Below are positions 37,520-50,300 of a stretch of DNA of 64,000 nt, piece by piece. The translations under genes were made by a program, and so were the position numbers. Numbering within the stretch: the first letter of the stretch is position 1; the number at the start of each line of letters is the position of its first letter. The stretch spans positions 1-64,000 of the forward strand of contig CAUYUJ010020558.1 in assembly GCA_963575745.1 (NCBI GenBank), read 5' to 3'. The stretch comes from Prorocentrum cordatum. Taxonomy: Eukaryota; Sar; Dinophyceae; Prorocentrales; Prorocentraceae. The notes under the pieces were generated by a model that did no database searches, was not told the origin of the DNA, and worked only from the letters and a program-made list of their open reading frames with translations.

Positions 37520-37995
37520 ATCCTCATGAGACAGCAAAACATGTGAGAGGTATGCCAGAATTTGCGGGGAAACCGTCGGTGGAGCTCCATGCGGGGTCGC
37601 GAAAACCGTGAGCGGTGTGCCGAATGGGGTGTGGGGGGAGGGCGAATGCGAGACCCTACCGCTGAAGCAATCGGTTGAGCCCCCTCTGGGGCCACGAAAT
37701 GTGTGAGGGGTGTGCCGAAGTGGGCGAGGGGACCACACGCGAGACCTTGCCACTGAGGCCTTTGGAGGAGCTCTCACCGGGCCACGAAACGCGTGAGGGG
37801 TGTGCCGAAACAGGCGAGGGGACCGCGTGCGAGACCTTGACACTGAGGCCTTCGGAGGAATTCCATGTGGGGCCCCGACCAATGCAGGGCTGTGCCGGAG
37901 TGGGCGGGGGGGCGCATGCAACACCATGCCTCTGAGGCCTTCGGTGGATCTCACTGTGGGGCCACAAGATGTATGAGGGATGTGCCGAGATGGAC
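37520..37995 (+). repeat. 89-bp satellite, block 2, about 6 diverged units
   Basis: Same layout as block 1, spaced about 91 bp (37594, 37688, 37779, 37869, 37957), with GAGACCTTGCCACTGAGGCC as the variant core. Confidence 0.88.
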
Positions 37996-38362
37996 ACGCG
38001 GAGGCTGCCCGATGGCCTCATGACGAATCAGATCCTTGCCTCGCCATTCCCCTTCGCATCCTAACATCGACGAGATGTAAAACTCGAGCTTGCGGGGATC
38101 AAGTTGGCCTGACGGGGCCGCCTGAAATTCGACGTGAGTTACTCACCGTTGCAAACATATCGCGGAAACTGAACCAACAGAACTCGCGCCAGGACCACCA
38201 TAGCGGCGGCAAAGCTGAGTTCTGGCCAATTCGAGTCCTACTTTTCCCGACAGAGACACGGCAGCAGCGCGCCCGTCTGGCAAAGGTCAGGCTGCGACAT
38301 CAGCGGCGCACAACCTCGTGCCGCATCCTCCGCAACAGCGTACGCCTCACGACGCTGTCGCG

Positions 38363-38626
38363 TCAATACGCGGCAAGGGCCATGGCGTGAGCGCACCTCT
38401 CCTCGGGGGTCGTGGCCGTGGCGTCCGTGTCACCCCCGAGGAGACCGCCGACTGGATGTTGGGCCTTCCCAAGCTTCCTCGCGTAAACGTTGAGGTACTC
38501 GAGACCCTCGCGAGTCTTACCGTTCACCACTTTCACGTCGATCCTGCCGAATCGCGTCCACGCCATTCTGTTGGGCCTGTCGCTCGACTTCGCGAAGAAG
38601 GTTATCCTCGAGGAACAAAAACCGAA
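38363..38626 (-). CDS. Exon 7: GDPHL module C-terminus and stop
   Basis: It begins after acceptor GATGTTCAG and reads [43 protein letters not shown] and TPEERC, ending at TGA (38365-38363). The phase matches exon 6 exactly. The order of blocks is that of the dinoflagellate GDPHL family C-terminus, so the protein end looks complete. Confidence 0.72.
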   Translation of the reverse strand, partial: FGFCSSRITFFAKSSDRPNRMAWTRFGRIDVKVVNGKTREGLEYLNVYARKLGKAQHPVGGLLGGDTDATATTPEERCAHAMALAAY

Positions 38627-40388
38627 CTGAACATCAACTTTCGGCGCTCCGCGCATGCTTCTTGGATCTGCGCAGGACCCCCTCCCTGGCGCGCGGAGCG
38701 CGCCAGAGGCGGCGTCGGAGGGGCCGCCAGGGGAGGCCCGACGCAGATCCAAGGAATCCGTGCGGAGCGCCGAAAGTATATGCTTACGCCCTTTTGCGTC
38801 TTCGATGTCCCAGCACTCTGGTTCGTCCAAGCCCCAGATATTCTCACAGTCTGGAAAAACACCTCAGAGCACGCATCGCCCAGGCGCCTTGCGTCGGCCT
38901 CCAGATGCAGCAGCGTATCCTGCGGACCCACCATTCGCGGTATCTGCAACAGGATGATAACCCCCGTCCTGTAGACGTCAAACCGCTCGCCATACATGTT
39001 GGTGAGGTGGGGGTCGCCCACGCCAGAGACTGGGCCAATGTTGGGGCCACTGTTTGGTGGGAGTTCTGGCGTCGGTGCCTGGGTCGTCCAAGCTCGCGTC
39101 TCGCGCTGCGCGAACAGCGGTCCTCTTCGCGCTCTCGCGCCACCCCCCTTGAAAAGTCACGGATGAACAGAAGGAGGAAGAAGACGAGCACGAGCAGGAG
39201 AGGGAGGGGCAAACGGGGTAGCATGATGAGAATAAGGGGGAGAAGGCGGAGGATGAGGAGGCCGCAGCGAAGCCTCGAAACCAAACCTTGAAAATCGTCG
39301 TCGGCGTCATCCGTCGTCCGTCGTCCGGCGTCCGGCGTTCGGCGTCTGTGAGTCCGTGCGTCCGTGCATCCGTATGTCCGTGCGTCCGTGCGTCCGCGCG
39401 TCCGTGCGTCCGTCCGTCCGTCGTCGTAGTCGTCGTAGTCGTCGTAGTCGTCGTCGTCTTCGTCCTTCATGGTCGGCGGCACTGGCCGCAAGGCCTTCAC
39501 AAGAAGGGGGAGAAGGCGGAGGATCAGGAGACCAGAGCGAAGCCTCGAAACCATGACCTCGAAGGAAACGAACTGAATGCACTGCAGGGACTTGCAACTG
39601 GATTCCCAGCGACCAAACAACTCAGCGAGACGCTAGACTTCGTGGGCGACGTGGCTGCCAAAAACTGACCCAGGGGGAAGGAGAAAGAAAGGCATAAAAT
39701 CAGACAGCAAAACACAGAAAAGGCTCGCGCGTGCGTCAACCGTCCTGGGCGAACGGCACTCGCACAGAGCCCCTCGCAAGCACAAGTGAGTGAGAAGAGA
39801 AAGAGGAGGAGGAGGAGGAGGAGGAGAAGGAAGGGCGAAATGGCAAAGGGTAGGATTAGGAGGACGAAGAATATAAAAACATAAGTGTACCCCTCCAGAG
39901 CTAAGGTTGTTCTGAACAATCGTCCCAGCTGCAACATTTCGGAGGTCCGCGCGGATTTCTTGGGCCGGCGAAGACCCCCCTTCCCCACGATCCTGGCGGC
40001 GCGTCCGGCGCAGCGCGCGGGAGAAAGAACGGGGGGGGGGATGGTGCGGCGCATCGTTTGTGCGATTTGACCAAGCCGTTTTCTGCGCGCGTGACGGCTC
40101 TCAGGGATCTGAGGATACGACGCGACGCATCTTTACACATGCGTCGCCCACCCTCCTTTCCCTTCCTCCTCAAACGATGCGCCCTACGGGGGGGGACCCC
40201 AGAGGTTTCTGTGAAGTGTGTAATGATTTGTTGTGCTGCCTCTGCCCTCCTACGCCCCCTGGACCTGTCTGCCGGGGCGTGTTCCGACCTGTATCTCGAG
40301 GCGAATGCAGCCGTGGCGACGAGAAAGCTCCGCAAGGCAAGAAGGAATAGCGCGATCGTCCAAGGAAAGACCAATACTCCGTTCTCCT

Positions 40389-40419
<31 letters not shown>

Positions 40420-40454
40420 ATCATCATCATCATCAGCATCATCATCATCATCAG

Positions 40455-40489
<35 letters not shown>

Positions 40490-40666
40490 GCAGCAGCATC
40501 ATCATCATCAACATCAGCATCATCATCAGCAGCATCAGCATCATCATCATCATCAGCATCAACAGCATCATCAGCATCATCATAGTCATCGTCATCGTCA
40601 TCATCATCATCGTCATCAGCATCATCATCAGCATCAGCATTATCATCATCATCATCATCATCATCC

Positions 40667-40714
<48 letters not shown>

Positions 40715-40964
40715 AGATCATCATCAGCCTCATCGGCATCACCAGCATCAGCATCATCAGCATCATCATCACCACCACCATCACCATCACCATCATCTTC
40801 CACCATCAGCAGATGTTCAGCCCCATCCTTACCGTCATTCACATTATACTCATCATCATCAACATCGTCATCACCATCAGCATCATCATCAGCAGCATCA
40901 TTATCATCATTAGCATGACCATCATCATCACGATCATAATCAGAATCATCATCATCACCATCAG

Positions 40965-41016
<52 letters not shown>

Positions 41017-41196
41017 GTCAGCATCGTCATCGTCATGAGCATCATCATCATCCTCATCCTCATCCTCATCCTCATCATCAGCAGCAGCATCACCGTCGCC
41101 ATCATCATCATCCTCAGCATCCTCCTCCTCCTCATCATCATCAGCATCAGCATCAGCATCAGCATCAGCATCAGCATCAGCATCATCATCATCATC

Positions 41197-41269
<73 letters not shown>

Positions 41270-41300
41270 CCATCACCATCACCATCACCATCACCATCAC

Positions 41301-41358
<58 letters not shown>

Positions 41359-44300
41359 GCTTTGTCTCAACATCCTCTGCCTCACCCCCCTCCCCGTCCC
41401 TCGAGCCGGCGTGGGTACAACCACGGTCGGGCTGGCCATGACCACGGCCGTCATCGACGGAGCGGTGACGATCAACGGCTCGCCGCTCCAGTCGGCGACA
41501 GCCATGGCATTGTCAGTGTGGACCTTGACGGCGGAAGAGGCTCCAGCAATCGTGGTGGAGAGGGCGGTGGCAGTGCTGATGTCAGCAGCCTCCACCTCGA
41601 AGCTGGTCAACACAAGGACTGCGCCGTCGGTGAGCTCCACCTCATCAAAGCCCAACAGCTGGCCGGTAGCAACGTGGAGCCGGCGAACACCCAAGGTGAA
41701 ACCTGTGATGGTGATGTCGGAGGCGGGCACGGACAGAGCGGAAGCTAAGCCCTCCTTCTTGGCAGCCTTGTAGACAGTAGAAGCCATGAGGTCAGACGCA
41801 GTCACGCCAAGTGGAAGAATTTCGTCCGCGGAGTACTCGGCAGCAACCTCAAACTGGGCAGTGGCAGCATGTCGAATGAACTGGTTTCGGGATACTATGG
41901 TAAATAACAGTCAACAGCACGACCGAACCGGCAGGCACTGAAAAACATGTGATCTGGACAGTGACAATCAAGTGTTCTGCCATCGCGCAAAGACAGGCAT
42001 GTTTAGAATGCCTGGTACCAGTCTGGCAGGGTGTTTGTCTTTGTTCCTCTCTGGGGGCGAAGCCCCCCACATCCCGCGCGCGAGAATGAGCTCGCGGTCC
42101 CTGCGTTTTGCTGCCCAGTCCTCGTATCGGCCCGAGGACGACCCCAAGGAGGCCCAAGACCACCTCATGATGGCTGCAAGCTGACCCAAGACCAGCGCAA
42201 GACAGCCGAGACCGCCAAGAGGCTGAAAGAGCTACTAGCAAGCCCCAAGAAACCCCGATCAGGCCCCTGAGAAGCCCACCAGCAAGGCCATGAGTGGCTA
42301 AACATACTCCAGTGTCGCTTCATGTCTGCTGCTCCGCATGCTTCTGCGTCTCGGATGGCTTCAGGGAGGCTCCAAAGGGCATCAAGACAACCTCAAAGGA
42401 CAAAAGAGGCTCCCATGACGGCCCTCGACTGCCCAAGGGAGCCCCAAGGCGTCCAAGGAGCCCCCGAAGATTGCCCAAGACTACTGTCCCCGAGAATGCC
42501 CCAAGACAGCCACAATGTCCGAGCAGACGGCTCCTGCATGGTGCCACCGAGCCTCCTCGGAGAACACGGTCGAACCGGTGCGCACAGCAGGACCCCAAGA
42601 CCGCAAACAGACACCGACACGCCTCCCAGAAGTCCCCAAGAGGCCCTCGACCAGAGGGGGGTCCAAGACGAGGACTCCCAAAGGCCCAAAGAAGCACCGA
42701 CGAGGCCAACAACACCCCCAAAGTGAACGCGACAAGAAAACTCAACGTTGTTGACACACTGCGCTGCAGCTTCTTAGCACGGCTTACAAGACGGCCCAAC
42801 GATGACGCCACCGAGAAGGTTCGAGAGAGCTCGGTAGACCCATCCTGTGCTATTTTCGATGCTGCGCTGGCACGGTGGCAGAGTTTGCTGGCGGCAAGCA
42901 GCTGGACATGTGATGCAGATCGAGAACAAGCTTGGTAGTGGCACTTAAACCGAATTGCATTGAACTTGAACTGGACTTGCAAAGGCACACATTCAGCAGT
43001 AAGATTGTGAGTATATGCTCGAATTCTGTCTTACTTCTGGACCCAACGGCTGGGTTACGATGGTACCCGCGGTCGAATTGCAATCAATGGGAACACATGG
43101 AAGCATACGCAGGCAAATCAAAAGGGGCAATTGGGCGAATTGAAATATTCCCGGATGATATCAAGTAAAACTGAGAAGCGCTCCAGAACGCTCTGGAACG
43201 GGTTCATCCTCATCTGAGCCCCGCCCGAAAATTGCACCAGCAAGCAATTTGACCTCGCAGAGGCCACCTCCAGATCTCATTGTAGGCCTCTGGAAGACTT
43301 CCACGGCCCGTAGGACTCGCCAGAAGGAGCACAACAACTCCCTCTAAGGCCTCTTCAGAATCCCTTGGAAGCCATCTCTGGGTGATCCTGGCCGTCTGAG
43401 AGGGGGCCTCGCAAGGTCGGCCACCTTCACTGCCCCAGGGGGCTCGCAGGGCCCAGATCCCAGTTTCGGCCACTTGAGACGCTGATGTTTCTCATCCTGT
43501 CTTCCAGAAACCGCCCGATTTCCAAAGGCGCCTAACTTCGCGCTTCGCACAGCGCGAAGCGCCAAGCGCGAATAACTCCGCGCTCTCGCGCCGGCCCCCA
43601 GGGGGGCAAAGGAAGATGAAGAGGAATCGGAGCCGAACCGCGAAGCGCGAAGCGCGAACAACTTCGCGCCCTCGCGGGCGCCCTTGGAATTCGGCAGACA
43701 GAATGAACGACTCAAGCCTTCTGAGCCGCGCGCGAGGCGCACATGCAGAGCAGACAGACGGAGCAGCCCACATAGCGCGACGCGCGAGCATCTTCGTGCG
43801 ACTGTAAAGGTCGAAGAGACGGGGAGCGAGACCTTTGGTAATGATGTCGGTGATGGTGTCGATTCTGGCGTCGGTGCTGGTGTCGGCGCTGGTGTCGGTG
43901 ACGGTGTCGATGCTGGTGTTGGTGCTAGTGCCGGTGTCGATGTTGGTTCTGGCGTCGGCGCTTGTGTCGGTGTTGGTGTCGGTGTCAGTGTCGGTGATGG
44001 CGTCGGTGGTAGTGATTCTGGCGTAGGTGCAGGTGTCAGCGCTGGTGTTGGTGCCGATGATGGTTCTGGCGTAGGTGCTGGCGTCGGTGTTGGGGTGGGT
44101 GATGGTGTTGGTGGTGGTGGTGCTGGTGTCGGTGATGGCGTTGGTGCTAGTGTCGGTGCTGCTGTCGCTGGAGTCGGTGCTGGCGTCGGCGCTGGCGAAG
44201 GCGCTGGTGTCGGCACTGGTGTCGGCGCTGATGTCGGGGCTGGTGTCGGTGCTGGCGTCGGCGCTGGCGTCGGCAATGGCGTCGGCGCTGGTGTCGGTGC

Positions 44301-47300
44301 TGGTGTCGGTGGTTGCGTCGGCGATGGTGTAGGTGCTGGTGAAGGCGTTGAGGTGGGTGCCGGCGTCGGACCTGGCGTCGGTGCGTGCGTTGATTCTGGT
44401 GTCGGTGCTGGCGTCGGTGCTGGTGCCATTGGCGTGCAGCCTGCCATCGCCAAGGCTGCGCTCGTGTCCGACACACTTACCTTCGCGTAGGTCGCGACGT
44501 CGATGCTGCAGACATGAATCCATATGCTAGGCTCCACGATTTCGATGGTATTTCCATCTGCCAATGTCGTCCACATCTCAGTCTGCGCGTTAACATCGGA
44601 CTGGAAATGAACATGAACGCGGTCTGCCAATTGAAGATAACCCGTGCCGAAAGGTGTGCACGGTGTCGCCGAGGTGCACAAGAACTTGTCAAATAGGCCC
44701 ATGTCCGCCGCCGCACTAGCAATGCGGTAAGAGTATGTGCACGCGTGCGTGATTGCGTGATCTATGTCTCTATATATCTCTCTATCTCTCTCTCTCTCTC
44801 TATCTCTCATCATTTCTGCGCTTCTGTTTGTGTGTGCGTGTGTGTGAGCGTGCGCTTGTGTGTGTGTTGTGTATGCGTGTCTTTGTTATGCCCGTGTGTT
44901 TGTGTTGTGCGTGAGAGTTCTGATTGTGCCTGTGGCTGGTTCTGAATGTGGTTGTGATTGTGGGTGTGTTTGCATGTGTGGTTGTGTTTGCGTGCGCCTG
45001 TGTGCGGCCTGTGTACATGCGTCAAACACCTGACCAACTTCAGCCCAACATGGCATCCGACACGTTTAAACTCAAGTCTAAGCGTTTTTGCCTTCCCCGT
45101 GGCGTGGCCAATGGCACAGGACATCGACCCCCTGGGGCTCCCCGGCACTCTCGGGGCAAGCTTCTTTGTTTTTTGAGGGAGAAGTAAAGGGACAGCTGAA
45201 AGGCAAAGAACGGACAAAATAAATCGCAAGACCCAACAATGCGTATCTGGGCAACCCCACGCAAACACCACCGACAACATTAGCACCACCGCGACTTATC
45301 CAATGACAGGCGATGTTCTGGAATCGCCAATCCAAACGAACTTTGGCAGTAGAAAGCACGAAAATGGGAACAAGGCAACGCACACACGATTGCATCCTGG
45401 CGGCGGCGTAATCGCTCAGAGGGGCGGCGCGCTGGAGGCGTGCGACCCCTCTTCTGAAGCCTTCATACTGCAGTAAACCCCAACGGACGGGAGTCGCCAG
45501 GGCACGAAGACGCAACCCACTGGCAACCCAAAGCGCGTTTACAAGCCAATTCGAGGAGGAGCGTCAAGGAGAAGTAAAAGGTATAAGAGAAGGACACAAC
45601 GAAAGAGATCGTTGTTTTATCCATTGGAGATAACCACATGTTACCATGGGAGGGGTCGGCGGCGGGAATGTAACGGAAACGGCGGCCGACGTGCACCCCG
45701 GAAAGGCGCGCCCGCAACACTGGCGCAACGTAGGTGTGTTTACGACAACGCCTGTGCGCAGTACAGCCCCTGTGTACACCACACTGCCTCTGTCCACCCG
45801 CGTTCAGCAAAATTAACTGAAAGTGGGCTCGTCGCGGCCCCCCTGGAGAGAACGGGCGCGCATCGGCGGCCCGTCAATGGCCTCTTCTCCGGTGCAGCGC
45901 AACTGGCGCGCGCACGCCAATTTTCAGCACGACGGGCGCTCCGGCCAGCCGCCTACCGTGACCCATCCCAGGCGAATGGTGAACGACCTCCTGTCGAGTT
46001 CAGCTGGCGCGGACGCAAATTCACAGCACTACGGCGCAGAACTGCACCAACATAACCCGATGACGGCCCCAAGTTGGCTCGAGACGACCTCACTGCCGCT
46101 CAGGGACAGCCCTCGGAATTCCCGAGACGGCCCCAGGACACCGCCAAGATTCGAAAAAACGCTGCTGACGGCGCCAAGACTCCAAGAAGGCTATTTGGGA
46201 ATGTCTGGGGTCCTCGAGAAGCCAAGAAGAAGTCCTCGGGGAGGCGAATCAGATCAACACGCGTGATCGCTCCTCATGTTAACGTTTGTCCGAGGGGCCC
46301 TGACTTCGTTTGTGAAAGAAGGGCCAGTGGCAGCCAAGGCCATTCAGGACGAGCTAGTGGAAACGTGAAGCCGAAAAAAGAGCTCTGTGTGTATAGGGCA
46401 GTGAAGGTAAGAAGCCATGTGCTTTTAGAGAGTAGGACGTCGCTCCGAGCAGATTGGCACATGTAAGTGCAAGCTAATCATGGCGAAGGGCCAAACGCGT
46501 TTCGAGGGCGCCTGCCACACACGCGCCGCGGGCGGAGACCCCACACCGCGGGCAGCCACTGAGGCCGAAACAAGACTGAGCAACCCGTACTCGGGCAGCG
46601 TCATGTCGACCTGGCGGACAGCGGGCCTCAGCTACCCCGCGGATACGCAGTCTCACGGATACGTTCCGGTCGGGGCATCCGCGAAAAAGCGCTTCGCCTC
46701 CGCGGGATCGCGACCCAAGGGACTGGCCCGCGAGGCCGCGGATACGGATATGTTGTTCGCTCGCGAAGGCCAGCGCAGGAATCGGACGCGAGCTGGGCGT
46801 AAAAGTCGGCCAGGCGAGTGGAGGGGCCTGCCCGGATGCTCCAGCGGTCCGACCCGCCCAGGGTCCTGAGTCGCATCACGGGCCAGGCGAGTGGAGAGGC
46901 CTGCCCGGATGCTCCAGCGGTCCGACCCGCCCAAGGTCCTGAGTCGCATCACGCCGCCGTCGCACACAGCCTGCATAAGCTGGACCGGGAGGCGGTGCGC
47001 GACGTACGTCTGCCTGCTGCCCAGCGGTGGAATGCGCAAGGCCTCTGGCACAGCGGCGAAGCGCGCAAACCTGCGGCAAACACCGCACGCGATGGCGGCC
47101 GTGTCACTTCTCAGCAGCGCAAGGTCCAAAAAATACCCAGTGGACACATGCGTGTAAGTCGTCTCCGCAAAGAGCGCCGGGATGCCACACTGCCCAGAAC
47201 TGTTGAAACCGGAAGCCACGGTCATCTCGTCGCTCCTGAGAATCCCTCTGTAGTGCGATCCAGAGCCCGTAGCACGAACAAATCTCTATGGGGCACGAAA

Positions 47301-50300
47301 CGTGTGAGGGGCGCGCTGAGGGTAGAATGTGGAAAGACGAGGCAGGGAGGGGAGGGGTATGGGGAGCACAGGCAGGGCGAGAGGGAGGCGCGCACACATA
47401 CACACATGCATGCAGACATACCGAACCACATCCACACACACACACACATATGTTTGTTTGGCTTCGAGGCCACGCGCGCCTCGGGGCAGCGTAGAGCAGG
47501 TCGAGCGAGAGCCAGAGGCGCGCACGGGCACACTCAGATCACGCGGCGTGGAGGTATTGGATCCACCCACGAAGGATTCACAGCGCATCACCCGAGGGGG
47601 GGCAGAGGGCAGACGCGAGAGGAGCAGCGGGGGAGAGGGGAGAGACGCGCGATGAAAACAGCAGAGGAGCAGCGCCGCAAAGCGGGAAAGGGCAGGGTGG
47701 AGGCGCAGCGGCCGGCAACGGCGGCGCACTCGAGGAAGCAGACAGCAATAGCGCCCCGTAGACAGGAGGGCACAGGAGGGCGACAGGGACAGCGACAGCA
47801 GGTGGGGTGGATGAACACATACGCATCTACATACGGGCATACAAAGTATACCTGCGCACCTGTCCATCTACCTATACAGACAAATACATGTAGAAACCCG
47901 CAGACCTGCACATATACATATACATATACGTTTGCGTAAATATATGTATAGATGCACCCACGTGTACACATACATACATAATGTATATACATATAACAGA
48001 ACCATCGCACGCTATTTGCCCGCGCGATGGGTCTAGCGCAGGCCGGGGGGCGCTGGAAAAGCCTGTACAGCGCGTTCATGCAGAAAAGCGTGCCATGGTC
48101 GTACCCATTCTCACCCTCGTCTCCATTCCCATGATCATACTCCTCCACATCCACATCATTCGCCTATAATCATGACCAGAATCATCATCAACAACAACAT
48201 CATCATGGGGAACAACCTTGGCCCAGTGCTGCTGGACATGCCGTCAGGTCAAACTCGCGTACCATCACCATGATTATGCTCCTCCTCCTCCTCAACATCA
48301 TCATGCGGATCCCGAGATTCATCGGGATAAGCATCTATATTCTCGCTCACATTATCAGCATCAGCATCACATCACCATCATCATCATCAGCATCATCATC
48401 AGCAGCAGCATCAACATCATCATCATGCGTTCGTGAAGTGGGTGAAGTGGGATTCCGTGAGCTGAATTATGTTTGTTTGTTGCTTGTTGTTGTTTGTTGA
48501 TGTTGATGCTGTTTGCTGTCGTCGTCCGACCCTCGAGCCCGAGGCGACCCACCCGCGACACACCCCGTGACCTACCCCACGACCCACCCACTCCCAACCG
48601 CGAACCACCCGGGAACCACCCGCGACCCACCCCGCGTCAGACCCCTCACTCTTATCCGCAATTGCGGAGAGAAACGTATAAATATTTATATATATATATA
48701 TATGTGTAATCGAGTTCTGAGCCGCGACCATAAGAACACGTTTAAATAAGGAGCACGGCAACCCCAAGTGGCGGATGCTCGCGTCAGCGCACCTAGATAA
48801 TGTTCATTGAATGTGTTCGAAATGCCGTATAGGCTTGGCGTGGTATCAAGACGGAAGGAGAGGTAGAGGGCACCCTCGCCTGCGACAGACTGTGTCTGTC
48901 CAATACATTCGTCGCACGGGATCTTCACCATCAAAAATTCGGGCCCATCTGGTCCCTCATTGAGGGGAGAAAGCTTGACCACCGTGTGGTCAGACCCTCG
49001 CACAAACTCCACCACCTCGGCCCCTGTCAGCCAACCGAGCCTGTAGCGCGTGACAGCATTGGGGTCCGAATACTTCGGTGCCCTTTGATCACAGAAGGGC
49101 CAAAACACGACATGAGCATAAACTGTCCTGGGTCCACGCGGATCTCGGAGCTGGGCCACCCCCGCAAACAGCCCTTTCCCGGCGCGCGGCGCGCCGGGGG
49201 CGGCGCCGGAGGCGCCGCCAGAGATGGCGGGGAGGGATGGCAAGCGCAGACCCAGGATAGCTGCCGGATCTCCGAGAGGCTGTGCTTATGCCGTGTGTTG
49301 GTCTTCTAGATAACCCATTATCGCATCGTCGAGGTACTCGCTGAACGTCCCGTCAGCGTTGTACCCTCCGCAGTGGACGAGTCCCCAGTTGTGCCCAACC
49401 TCGTGGAAGAACGTCTGCCAGGTGATGGCCTGGCCCTGATACTGGGACCACCCGTTCCAGCTCCCGGAGGATGGCAAATAAGCACTGGCCTTGCTGGCGG
49501 CGCACGAGAGGAGGCAGGGCGAGGGGGGCGGCCTCTCAACAGGGCGGGGCGCTTCTTAGAAAAATTCGAAGTCACTCCACGGCGGGTTCACGTCGTGCCG
49601 ACCCCGACGTTGGTCTGTGACACCACGTGGATCGTTCCAGCATGGACGATCGGCCGTTTCTGAACGGGCAGTCGTTTCCACCTATGACCCCGCACGTTCC
49701 TAGGCGGGGTGGGTCCATCGGACCCCTATCAGCGATCAACGGGCGGTCGATGCATCACCCCTATGCCTGTCCCCCCCCTGTCGCTGCCCCCCTGGCGGCA
49801 TTCAACATTGAACGCTGGCGGCGGGGTCGCCGCCAGTCGACACGACGCGAACCTGCCGACGAGCAGAAAGGCCGCTCCCCTCGCCCACACCCTTGTGCGC
49901 GCTGCCAACCCTGAATGTGCTCCCAGGATACAGCACCATGACATTCGTGTAACTTCTGGTCTGGTACTGCGTCATAAAAGCACCGTGCTGGCTTACGCTT
50001 CGGTACACGTTCCACAGGCTGCTCCCCCAATTCGCAGGGTCTACAGGCGCTTCCATGTGGAAGAAGTCTACACTGTCGGCGTCCAACCAGAGCTTGTGCC
50101 ACGAGCTGTGATACAAAGAGTCGTTGAAGCCTGGAACCTGCCAGAAGAGATCCTGAACACCTGCGAGGCTCAAAGGGTCAGGGTATCCAGGTGTAGCACC
50201 ATTATACGTCATGTAGACGACGAGGATCGGACCGTACGACCCCGATGGCGACACCATGGATCCGGTTGCTCCAGACGGGGCATACTCTGCGTCGTCCGGA

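Noticed and set aside
43833-44580. Val/Gly/Ala-rich plus-strand frames opposite exon 4
   Set aside because: They are the complement of the Pro/Thr linker; the minus frame alone continues the M11 motif and has matching splice phases.
45823-46266. Plus-strand frame [20 protein letters not shown] as a gene
   Set aside because: No recognisable motif, no splice sites, and it lies in the intron of the opposite-strand gene.
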